Positions 38,173-44,819 of a DNA stretch of 47,464 bases are shown here, piece by piece (the stretch's first letter is position 1; each line of letters opens with the position of its first letter). The stretch covers positions 1-47,464 of the forward strand of contig JACDZI010000019.1 in the NCBI GenBank assembly GCA_013426785.1, written 5' to 3'. The position numbers were made by a program, and so were the translations under genes. A model generated the notes under the pieces. The model was not told the origin of the DNA and ran no database searches. It saw nothing but the letters and a program-made list of their open reading frames with translations. The DNA is from Rhodocyclaceae bacterium (GTDB taxonomy: Bacteria > Pseudomonadota > Gammaproteobacteria > Burkholderiales > Rhodocyclaceae).

Positions 38173-39121
38173 GGACTTTGAGACCTGCGGATATCTGCGC
38201 AACACCCTTCACGAGAAAGACGCGCGGATCATTAAGCGGGTTGAGCACGAGATGTTCACCCGTCACCTAGCCGAGGCAACGAACTACTTGGCCGGCTGTA
38301 AGGTCGTTTGCTATCGGGACTTTCTGGCCGTGCACCGGATGCTCTTCTCCGAATTCTATCCGTGGGCCGGCCAAGACCGGGCGACGACGGCCCCGAATAG
38401 CGCTGTGACGAAAAGCGGGATTGCGTTCTGTCATCCAATGGACTGCCGCCGAGCCGTGGAAGCCGGTCTGCGTCTTGCTCAGGACAAGGCAACCATGAAT
38501 GCCAAGTCGGGCGAAGTGATGGGGCTGTTCGCATACGGGCATCCATTCCTGGACGGAAACGGGCGCACCATGCTGCTGGCTCACATCGAGCTTGCACATC
38601 GAGCGGGATTCTCGATTGCCTGGGAGAGAACCAACAAGGCGGATTACCTGAACGCCTTGAGCAAAGAAATCATATCTCCCGGTCGAGGCATCCTTGATGC
38701 ATACCTCTTGCAGTTCAAGGGGCCGCGTATGGATCGCAAGGAATGGGGTATCGCGATCTTGGGGATGAAGGGCTTGGACGGCCTCGATGAGGATAACCGG
38801 GTCGACGGCGATCTTTCAGATCCTGCGGTAGCAGAGCGCTATCGACAGTTTGAAGAGCAGCGAGGCTATCAGTACACGCTCGCCGAACACGGCCCCCTGG
38901 CACAGGAGTGGAAGGCGGTGCCGGCCAACGGCAGGCAGAGCGGTACGGTTGAGGCGGTATCTGAGACTGAAGTCATCCAGCATGTCGGGCGAGATAAGTA
39001 CGTTGTGTGGGACCGCCAGCGGCTTTCTGGCGCTGACCTGGAGGTCGGCCAGCATGTGGAGATCAGCGCCGATGGCAGAATCCAGGAGCCACCTGAGCGG
39101 GATTCCGGCCTCACGATGTAG
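38156..39121 (+). CDS. Fic-domain protein with KfrB-like C-terminal domain
   Basis: A 321-residue protein. Residues 1-190 form a Fic domain, which normally transfers AMP from ATP to a target hydroxyl. The core motif HPFLDGNGRTML has the catalytic His and the GNGR anion loop but lacks the final Arg of HxFx(D/E)GNGRxxR (Leu instead), so activity or nucleotide choice may differ. The C-terminus (SGTVEAVSETEVIQHVGRDKYVVWDR) resembles the small KfrB-type domain seen on plasmid-borne Fic proteins. It ends 2 nt before the transposase gene. A toxin role is likely but unproven. Confidence 0.82.
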   Translation: MFDPFKDFETCGYLRNTLHEKDARIIKRVEHEMFTRHLAEATNYLAGCKVVCYRDFLAVHRMLFSEFYPWAGQDRATTAPNSAVTKSGIAFCHPMDCRRAVEAGLRLAQDKATMNAKSGEVMGLFAYGHPFLDGNGRTMLLAHIELAHRAGFSIAWERTNKADYLNALSKEIISPGRGILDAYLLQFKGPRMDRKEWGIAILGMKGLDGLDEDNRVDGDLSDPAVAERYRQFEEQRGYQYTLAEHGPLAQEWKAVPANGRQSGTVEAVSETEVIQHVGRDKYVVWDRQRLSGADLEVGQHVEISADGRIQEPPERDSGLTM

Positions 39122-39123
39122 CA

Positions 39124-40548
39124 ATGCCTGCGAACATCCTCAACCTGCCGGCCTACACCGTCACTGCGCTGCAAGAGAACGAGCACGACTACCACATTGA
39201 TGCAACGGTCAAGGCCATGCCGGTCTGTCCGCATTGTCGAGGTGGTGACCTGAGCGGCTTTGGCCGTCGTGAGCAGATGGTGCATGACCTGCCGTCCCAC
39301 GGGCGCCGGGTCGGTCTTTACGTTGATACCCGTCGCTTCAAGTGCAATCCGTGCAGCATCAACCAGGGCAAGACGGTGACGTTCTACGAGCCACTGCCGG
39401 ATGTTGATGAGCGCCGGGCCATGACCTCCCGATTGAGGGCATGGATCGGCAAACAGGCCATCAAGCGGACGTTCGCCAGCCTCGCCGAGGAGGTCGGCAT
39501 CGACGAGAAGTCAGTGCGCTCCGTCTTCCGGGACTACATCAATGAACTGGAAAAGACCATCCGCTTCGAGGTACCGCGCTGGATGGGCATCGATGAAATC
39601 TACCTGATCCGGCCGCGCTGCGTCATCGCCAACATCGCCAACAACACCATCGTGGACATGCTCCACAATCGGAACAAGGAAACGGTGGTGCGTTACCTGC
39701 ATCATCTGGAAGGAAAAGATCGCATCCAGTACGTGGCGATGGACATGTGGCAGCCTTATCGCGATGCCTGCCATGCCGTGATTCCGGACGCCAAGATCAT
39801 CATCGACAAGTTCCATGTCGTCAAGATGGCGAACGAGGCAATGGAGCGTGTCAGGAAGGACTTGCGCGAGCGCCTGACGCCCAAGCAGCGTCGTGGACTG
39901 ATGCACGACCGCTGGGTAATGCTCAAGCGCGAACGCGATCTGACCGATGAAGACAGCCTGCTGCTATCAGGATGGATCAGGAATTACCCCGAACTCGGCC
40001 TGGCCTACCGCCTCAAGGAGGACTTCTTCGGTATCTACGACGCGGAGTCACCCGATGAGGCCCAAGGCCGCTTCCTTCAATGGAAGAGCCAGATCACGCC
40101 AGACATCGAGCCGGCCTTCTTCGACCTGGTGCGCGCCTGGGGCAACTGGAATCCGTGGATTCTGGAGTATTTCAACCACCCGATCACCAATGCCTACACC
40201 GAGTCCCTGAATAACCTGATTCGGGTCATGAACCGGCTTGGACGAGGCTACAGCTTCGAGGCCCTACGCGCCAAGATTCTCTTTGCCGAAGGAGCGCACA
40301 AACGCACCAATAGCCGGCCGAAGTTCGAGCGGAAATCCAGAAAAGAAGCCTTGCAGGCGCTACTGAATGGCGAAGATATCGAGTCCGACTTATCGGAAGG
40401 GGCCATCGGATTGGCAGGGACGCGAAGCTTCAGCATGGGAAGAATGTCGCCGACGCACAAGCCATCAACACAACTACCAGAACCGCCAAAGAACTACGGC
40501 GTCGATATTTCAACACTAACTCGAATGCTGGAGAACGGCGAGTTGTAA
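39124..40548 (+). CDS. ISL3-family transposase
   Basis: A 474-residue transposase with an N-terminal zinc-binding segment (CPHCRGG, then FKCNPC), a helix-turn-helix region (FASLAEEVGIDEKSVRSVF), and a DDE catalytic core: Asp157 in MGIDEIYL, Asp207 in VAMDMWQPYRDA, and Glu360 in NAYTESLNNLIR. These fit ISL3. The gene ends 5 nt before the right inverted repeat. It appears intact, so the element may still move. Confidence 0.93.
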   Translation: MPANILNLPAYTVTALQENEHDYHIDATVKAMPVCPHCRGGDLSGFGRREQMVHDLPSHGRRVGLYVDTRRFKCNPCSINQGKTVTFYEPLPDVDERRAMTSRLRAWIGKQAIKRTFASLAEEVGIDEKSVRSVFRDYINELEKTIRFEVPRWMGIDEIYLIRPRCVIANIANNTIVDMLHNRNKETVVRYLHHLEGKDRIQYVAMDMWQPYRDACHAVIPDAKIIIDKFHVVKMANEAMERVRKDLRERLTPKQRRGLMHDRWVMLKRERDLTDEDSLLLSGWIRNYPELGLAYRLKEDFFGIYDAESPDEAQGRFLQWKSQITPDIEPAFFDLVRAWGNWNPWILEYFNHPITNAYTESLNNLIRVMNRLGRGYSFEALRAKILFAEGAHKRTNSRPKFERKSRKEALQALLNGEDIESDLSEGAIGLAGTRSFSMGRMSPTHKPSTQLPEPPKNYGVDISTLTRMLENGEL

Positions 40549-40553
40549 TGTCG

Positions 40554-40578
40554 TTTCAATCATGAAATCCGGATACCC
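40554..40578 (+). repeat. Right terminal inverted repeat of the ISL3 element
   Basis: 25 nt ending CCGGATACCC, the complement of the left end with one mismatch. Confidence 0.95.
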
Positions 40579-40593
40579 CAAAGGGATTGAGAC
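40579..40593 (+). CRISPR. Right part of the interrupted CRISPR repeat
   Basis: CAAAGGGA is the duplicated target site and TTGAGAC the repeat end. Joined to 37275-37303 it rebuilds the full repeat. No further repeat follows. Confidence 0.95.
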
Positions 40594-40737
40594 GTTTTCA
40601 ACAAAATCAACAACGATCTGACCTACAAGCTCGACAGCCTGGGCAAGGCGGCGCGCGGCCTGTCTGGCGAAACCTGGCTGCTCTCGGTTCGTCCGCCGAC
40701 GCCAACCCTGCTGGAACGTCTGCGCGGCGCAAGTTGA
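40591..40737 (+). pseudogene. 3' fragment of an unidentified gene behind the broken repeat
   Basis: From the last bases of the repeat an open frame without a start codon reads NKINNDLTYKLDSLGKAARG and then LSGETWLLSVRPPTPTLLERL before a stop. Codon use is like neighbouring genes. This looks like the C-terminus of a longer protein whose front was lost when it was joined to the CRISPR repeat. The first 35 nt might alternatively be a spacer. The family is not recognised. Confidence 0.45.
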
Positions 40738-40810
40738 GCCAGCGAAAGTCAGCGCAACTCGCCCCGGAAATACCTTACAATCACACGAACACTTCGTGGA
40801 ATTGTAAAGA

Positions 40811-41965
40811 ATGATCCCGCGCACCGCCGCCGCCCTGCTGAACGAAATTCGTACCGGCTATCCCGTCATCACCCTCACCGGCCCGCGCCAGTCCGGCAAG
40901 ACCACGCTGGCGCGCACTGCTTTTGGCGACAAACCCTACGTCTCGCTGGAAACGCCGGATGAGCGCGAATTCGCCGAGCTTGACCCGCGCGGCTTCCTGG
41001 CGCGTTTTCCGGATGGCGTCATCATCGACGAAGTGCAACACGTCCCCGCCCTGCTCTCGTGGCTACAGACGGACGTGGATGCCAGCGGCCAGATGGGGCG
41101 CTTCGTCCTCACCGGCTCGCAGAACTTCAGCCTGATGGCGAACCTCAGCCAGAGCCTGGCCGGGCGCTCGGCCCTGGTGCAGTTGCTGCCCCTGTCGATT
41201 ACCGAACTGCGGCAAGCCGGCAAACTGCCGGACGAACTCGACGCCCTGCTGTTGCGCGGCGGCTACCCCGCGCTCTACGCCCGCGCCGTCCAGCCGGCGC
41301 GCTGGTATGCCGACTACACCCAGACCTATCTCGAACGCGACGTGCGCCAGATCACCCAGGTGCAGGATCTCGGCAGCTTCCAGCGCTTTTTGCGCCTGGC
41401 CGCCGGGCGCACCGGACAACTGCTCAATCTCGCCAGCCTGGCCCAGGATGCCGACATCGCCCAGAGCACGGCCCGCGCCTGGCTCTCCGTGCTCGAAGCC
41501 AGCTATGTCGTCCATCTCCTGCGGCCCCACCACCGCAACTGGGGCAAGCGCATCGTCAAGATGCCCAAACTCTACTTTCTCGACACCGGGCTGGCGGCGT
41601 CCCTGCTCGGCATCCAGACCTCCGCCCAACTGGCCCCCCATCCCCTGCGCGGTGCCTTGTTCGAGACCCTCATCGTCGGCGAATTCCTCAAGGCCCGCTG
41701 GCATGCCGGCTGGCCGTCCAACCTGTATTTCTGGCGCGACAACATCGGCCTCGAAATCGATCTGCTGCGCGAAGAACCCGATGGACTCTACCCGGTGGAA
41801 ATCAAGTCCGGCGCCACCGTCACCGAAGACCAGTTCAAAGGCCTGCGCAAGTGGCTCGCTGTCGCCGGCCCCGAGGCCCGCCAAGCGCGCCTCGTCTGCG
41901 CTGCGCCGGAAAGTTACACACGCAGCGGCATCGACGTGCGCCGCTGGCAGGATGCCGCCGATTAA
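40811..41965 (+). CDS. AAA-type ATPase with DUF4143 domain
   Basis: A 384-residue ATP-binding protein of the AAA_14/DUF4143 type. Walker A is TGPRQSGKTTLA (about residues 23-34) and Walker B is GVIIDEVQHVP. The sensor segment is FVLTGSQNFSLM, and the C-terminal DUF4143 part includes IGLEIDLLREEPDGLYPVEIKSG, which resembles a PD-(D/E)xK-like fold (E-I-D, then E-I-K). The function is unknown. Such genes often sit in defence and mobile regions, and this one lies between the wrecked and intact CRISPR modules in the same direction. It may be a passenger rather than a CRISPR component. Confidence 0.85.
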   Translation: MIPRTAAALLNEIRTGYPVITLTGPRQSGKTTLARTAFGDKPYVSLETPDEREFAELDPRGFLARFPDGVIIDEVQHVPALLSWLQTDVDASGQMGRFVLTGSQNFSLMANLSQSLAGRSALVQLLPLSITELRQAGKLPDELDALLLRGGYPALYARAVQPARWYADYTQTYLERDVRQITQVQDLGSFQRFLRLAAGRTGQLLNLASLAQDADIAQSTARAWLSVLEASYVVHLLRPHHRNWGKRIVKMPKLYFLDTGLAASLLGIQTSAQLAPHPLRGALFETLIVGEFLKARWHAGWPSNLYFWRDNIGLEIDLLREEPDGLYPVEIKSGATVTEDQFKGLRKWLAVAGPEARQARLVCAAPESYTRSGIDVRRWQDAAD

Positions 41966-41969
41966 GCCC

Positions 41970-42015
41970 GGCAAGCTTGCCGCGCCGTCCCGCCAGCGCC
42001 GACTTTTTGCATAAT
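41970..42015 (+). repeat. Long dispersed element, copy 2
   Basis: It is identical to copy 1 over its whole length (GGCAAGCTTGCC palindrome, core, GCATAAT), starts 4 nt after the ATPase stop and ends 8 nt before the next ATG. Confidence 0.75.
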
Positions 42016-42023
42016 CGCCGCCC

Positions 42024-43124
42024 ATGAACACACCCCACGACTATCCGCGCCGCATCCTGCTCGCCGTCACCGGCCTGTCGCCGCAGATCGTCACCGAGAC
42101 GCTCTACGCGCTGGCCCGCGACGGCGGCTTCGTGCCCGGCGAAATCCACCTGCTCACCACCCTGGAGGGCGCGCGGCTGGCGAAAGCCGCGCTGCTGCAC
42201 CCCGATGGCGGCCAGTTCCACGCCCTGCTGGCCGACTACCCGCAGATCGGCCACCCCGCCTTTGACGAGCGCCACATCCACGTCATTGCCGACGCCGCGG
42301 GTGCTCCGCTCACCGACATCCGCACGCCACCAGAAAACGCCGCCGCCGCCGATGCCATCACCGCGCTGGTGGCCGAACTCACCCGCGACGAACAGGCCGC
42401 CCTGCATGTCTCGATTGCCGGCGGCAGGAAAACCATGGGCTTCTACCTCGGCTACGCCTTCTCGCTGTTCGCCCGGCCGCAGGATCGGCTCTCGCATGTG
42501 CTGGTCTCGCCGCCCTTCGAGAGCCACCCGGAATTCTTCTTCCCGCCCGCCACGCCGCGCCGCTTGGCGACCCGCGACGGGCGGCACATCGATACCGCCG
42601 AAGCCGTCGTCACCCTGGCGGAAATTCCCGTCGTGCGCCTGCGCCACGGCCTGCCGCAAGCGCTCCAGGCCGGCCGTGCCAGCTTCAACGAAACCGTCGC
42701 CGCGCTGCAATCCGCCTTCGCCCCGCCGCGCCTCGACATCGAGCTGGCAACCCGCCGCGTGCGTTGCGGCGAGCGCGCCGTCACGCTCAAACCGGCCCTC
42801 GTCGCCTGGCTGGCCTGTCACGCGCAGGCCGCGCTCGCTGGCCAGCCGTTGCGTCACTGGCGCGACATCGACAGCGCCGACTTCCTGCGCCCTTACGCCG
42901 GCGTCGTCGGCCGCGACAGCGAAGCCTTCGAAGCGGCGCAACGACGCCTCAAGGACGGCATGGAAAAGGAATTCTTCGAGCAGAACAACGCCAAGCTCGA
43001 CGCCGCGCTGAAAGCCGCCCTCGGCCCCGCCGCCGCGCCCTACCTGCTGGCGCGCGCCGGCAGGAAACCGCACACCCGGCGCGGGCTGGCGCTGCCGGCC
43101 GAGGCGATCACGCTCCTGCCCTGA
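42024..43124 (+). CDS. NE0113-family CARF protein (annotated elsewhere as Csm6-type)
   Basis: A 366-residue protein of the TIGR02584/Cas_NE0113 family. The N-terminal CARF part has RRILLAVTGLSPQIVTETLYAL, and a second ligand-side motif is HVSIAGGRKTMGFYLGYAF. The C-terminal part (from about 215) is helical. I see no convincing HEPN RNase motif; the only R-x6-H (RDEQAALH) lies just before a CARF strand. It may therefore bind and possibly cleave the cyclic messenger, or regulate, rather than act as an RNase. It follows a long dispersed element and precedes cas2. A deleted second copy lies at 36905. Confidence 0.88.
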   Translation: MNTPHDYPRRILLAVTGLSPQIVTETLYALARDGGFVPGEIHLLTTLEGARLAKAALLHPDGGQFHALLADYPQIGHPAFDERHIHVIADAAGAPLTDIRTPPENAAAADAITALVAELTRDEQAALHVSIAGGRKTMGFYLGYAFSLFARPQDRLSHVLVSPPFESHPEFFFPPATPRRLATRDGRHIDTAEAVVTLAEIPVVRLRHGLPQALQAGRASFNETVAALQSAFAPPRLDIELATRRVRCGERAVTLKPALVAWLACHAQAALAGQPLRHWRDIDSADFLRPYAGVVGRDSEAFEAAQRRLKDGMEKEFFEQNNAKLDAALKAALGPAAAPYLLARAGRKPHTRRGLALPAEAITLLP

Positions 43125-43166
43125 CAAGCTTGCCGCGCCGTCGCGCCAGCGCCGACTTTTTAATAT
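43123..43166 (+). repeat. Long dispersed element, copy 3
   Basis: GACAAGCTTGCC (one change in the palindrome), core GCCAGCGCCGACTTTTT, ending TTAATAT. It begins inside the stop of the previous gene and ends 7 nt before the cas2 ATG. Confidence 0.7.
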
Positions 43167-43173
43167 GGCCGGC

Positions 43174-43458
43174 ATGGACACCCCGCGCACCCTTTACCTC
43201 GTCGCCTACGATGTCTGCGAACCGCAGCGGTTGCAACGCGTGTGCCGTTATCTCACTGGCTACAAGGTGGGCGGACAGAAATCGGTGTTCGAAGTCTGGG
43301 TCACCCCGGCCGAACTCAAACACATCCGCGCCGACCTCGAGCAACTGATGGAACCCGCCGCAGACCGCCTGCACATCCTTGCCCTCGACCCGCGCATGAA
43401 ACCGCGCTGTCTGGGCCGGGCCACCAGTTTCGAGCAGAACTATTTCGCCATCGTCTGA
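43174..43458 (+). CDS. cas2: Cas2 (first copy)
   Basis: Cas2 pairs with Cas1 to insert new spacers. The 94-residue ferredoxin-like protein reads RTLYLVAYDVCEPQRLQRVCRYL, with the conserved Asp in YDV, and KVGGQKSVFEVWV for the second strand. The ATG at 43174 is chosen because it lies at the same distance from the upstream dispersed element as the starts at 36905 and 42024; an ATG at 43165 would overlap the element. The stop is 2 nt before cas1. Confidence 0.93.
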   Translation: MDTPRTLYLVAYDVCEPQRLQRVCRYLTGYKVGGQKSVFEVWVTPAELKHIRADLEQLMEPAADRLHILALDPRMKPRCLGRATSFEQNYFAIV

Positions 43459-43460
43459 GC

Positions 43461-44429
43461 ATGACCAGCCTGTTCGTCGACCGCCGCGCCGTGCATCTGG
43501 AACTCGAATCCGGCGCCATCGTCTTCCGCGAAAACGGCGAGCGCATCGGCACCGTACCCATCGCGCCACTCACCCGCGTGTTTTTGCGTGGCGACGTACA
43601 TCTTTCCGCCGCCCTGCTCGGCCAACTGGGCGAACGTGGTGTCGGTGTGGTGGTATTGTCCGGCCGCCAGGGCAAGCCCAGCCTGCTGCTGGCGCGCCCA
43701 CACAACGATGCCGCGCGGCGCGTCGAGCAGATCAGGAAGAGCATGGATGCCGGCTTCTGCCTCACGCTGGCCCGCGATCTGGTCGACAAGAAACTCAACC
43801 GCCAGATCGCATGGTGCGACGAGCTGCGCGAGCGCGACATGCAGGCGCGCTACGAGCTTACTCACGCCATGCAACTGCTCAAAGAACGGCAGAGCCACCT
43901 GGCCCGTGCGGAGAACCTCGGCACCCTGCGCGGCATGGAAGGCGCGGCGGCAGCCTGCTATTTCGACGGCCTCAAGGCCGTGGTGCCCGACAGTCTGCAT
44001 TTCAAGAGCCGCAACCGCCGCCCGCCGAAAGACCCGTTCAACGCCCTGCTGTCGCTCACCTACACGCTGGCACATGCGGAACTGGCCATTGCCCTGTATG
44101 GCGCGGGCTTCGATCCTTACGTCGGTTTTTATCACCAGCTCGACTTTGGCCGCGAATCGCTCGCGTCCGACCTGCTCGAACCGGTGCGCCCACTGGCCGA
44201 CCGTTTCTGCCTGCAACTGGTCAGGAAACAGACCCTGACCAAAGACGACTTTTCCACCAGCGAATCCGGTTGCCTGCTCGGCAAGGCCGGCCGCGCGCGT
44301 TACTACGCTGCCTACGAGGCCTACAGCGAAGTGCTGCGCGCGGCGATCCAGGCCGAAGTCGAGGCGCTGGCCGAACGCGTCGGCCACGCCATCGAGGCGC
44401 CCCCCTTCGACGCGGACGAAGCGGCATGA
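43461..44429 (+). CDS. cas1: Cas1 integrase
   Basis: Cas1 is the integrase of the spacer-acquisition complex. The 322-residue protein has the beta-rich N-terminal domain (SLFVDRRAVHLELESGAIVF) and the helical catalytic domain. The metal ligands are Glu160 (LRGMEGAAAACYF), His225 (GFYHQLDFGRESL) and Glu240 (SDLLEPVRP). It is flanked by a cas2 gene on each side and overlaps the second by ATGA. All key residues are present, so acquisition is likely functional. Confidence 0.97.
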   Translation: MTSLFVDRRAVHLELESGAIVFRENGERIGTVPIAPLTRVFLRGDVHLSAALLGQLGERGVGVVVLSGRQGKPSLLLARPHNDAARRVEQIRKSMDAGFCLTLARDLVDKKLNRQIAWCDELRERDMQARYELTHAMQLLKERQSHLARAENLGTLRGMEGAAAACYFDGLKAVVPDSLHFKSRNRRPPKDPFNALLSLTYTLAHAELAIALYGAGFDPYVGFYHQLDFGRESLASDLLEPVRPLADRFCLQLVRKQTLTKDDFSTSESGCLLGKAGRARYYAAYEAYSEVLRAAIQAEVEALAERVGHAIEAPPFDADEAA

Positions 44430-44710
44430 CTGACACCATCATCTGCTACGACATCTCGAGCCCGAAGCGGCTCGGCCGCGTCTTTCGCTTACTGAAGAAA
44501 TGCGCGCTGCCGCTGCAATACTCGGTGTTCCTGTTCAGCGGCGACGACCGCCAGCTTGATCGCTGCCTGGCGCAAGCCGCCGGGCTGATCGACGCGCAGG
44601 AAGATGATCTGCGCGCCTACCCGCTGCCCAAACGCGGCTTCAAGGCACGGCTGGGCAAGGCCGCGCTACCGGAGGGCATCCAGTGGAGCGGCCTGCCGAC
44701 GGCATGGTAG
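44426..44710 (+). CDS. cas2: Cas2 (second, divergent copy)
   Basis: A second 94-residue Cas2-family protein, starting TDTIICYDISSPKRLGRVFRLL with the family Asp in YDI and LQYSVFLFSGDDRQLDRCL for the central strand. It is clearly different from the first Cas2: the C-terminal half (DDLRAYPLPKRGFKARLGKA) carries no resemblance to the CLGRATSFEQNYF end of the other. It overlaps cas1 by ATGA and ends 109 nt before the array. Whether it forms a hybrid Cas1-Cas2 complex or is regulatory cannot be told. Confidence 0.88.
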   Translation: MTDTIICYDISSPKRLGRVFRLLKKCALPLQYSVFLFSGDDRQLDRCLAQAAGLIDAQEDDLRAYPLPKRGFKARLGKAALPEGIQWSGLPTAW

Positions 44711-44819
44711 AGTCAACTCGCGCATTACCCTCGCCAAGAGACAAGTCCGCAATGACCGCCCGCTTTCGCTATCACGCCTCACAAGCCTCTGTAATGAAAT
44801 GGTTTTACGGTAGCTGACA
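44711..44819 (+). promoter_or_regulatory. CRISPR leader of the main array
   Basis: A non-coding 109-nt stretch between cas2 and the first repeat. It holds the AGACAAGTCCGC/ATGACCGCC block at 44739-44760 and a TTTTACGGTAGCTGACA end. Both are shared with the remnant leader at 37195, which marks them as functional leader parts. Confidence 0.8.

Larger units (their letters stand above)
37304..40578 (+). mobile_element. ISL3-family element with Fic passenger operon, inside a CRISPR repeat
   Basis: A 3275-bp element bounded by 25-bp inverted repeats with one mismatch (GGGTATCCGGATTTC...) and an exact 8-bp target duplication CAAAGGGA at 37296-37303 and 40579-40586. An 8-bp duplication is typical of ISL3. 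It encodes an ISL3 transposase at its right end and three passenger genes (37471-39121) driven by a strong palindrome-containing promoter. Removing the element and one duplication copy restores a perfect 36-nt CRISPR repeat, which proves the insertion point. Confidence 0.95.

Noticed and set aside
37304-40578. A composite transposon with two IS copies
   Set aside because: Only one transposase and one pair of matching ends are present, with one 8-bp duplication.
42024-43124. Calling the NE0113-family protein a HEPN ribonuclease like classical Csm6
   Set aside because: No R-x4-6-H motif was found in a helical C-terminal context.
41063-43190. Long minus-strand frames opposite the ATPase and NE0113-family gene
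   Set aside because: They are shadows of well-recognised plus-strand genes.
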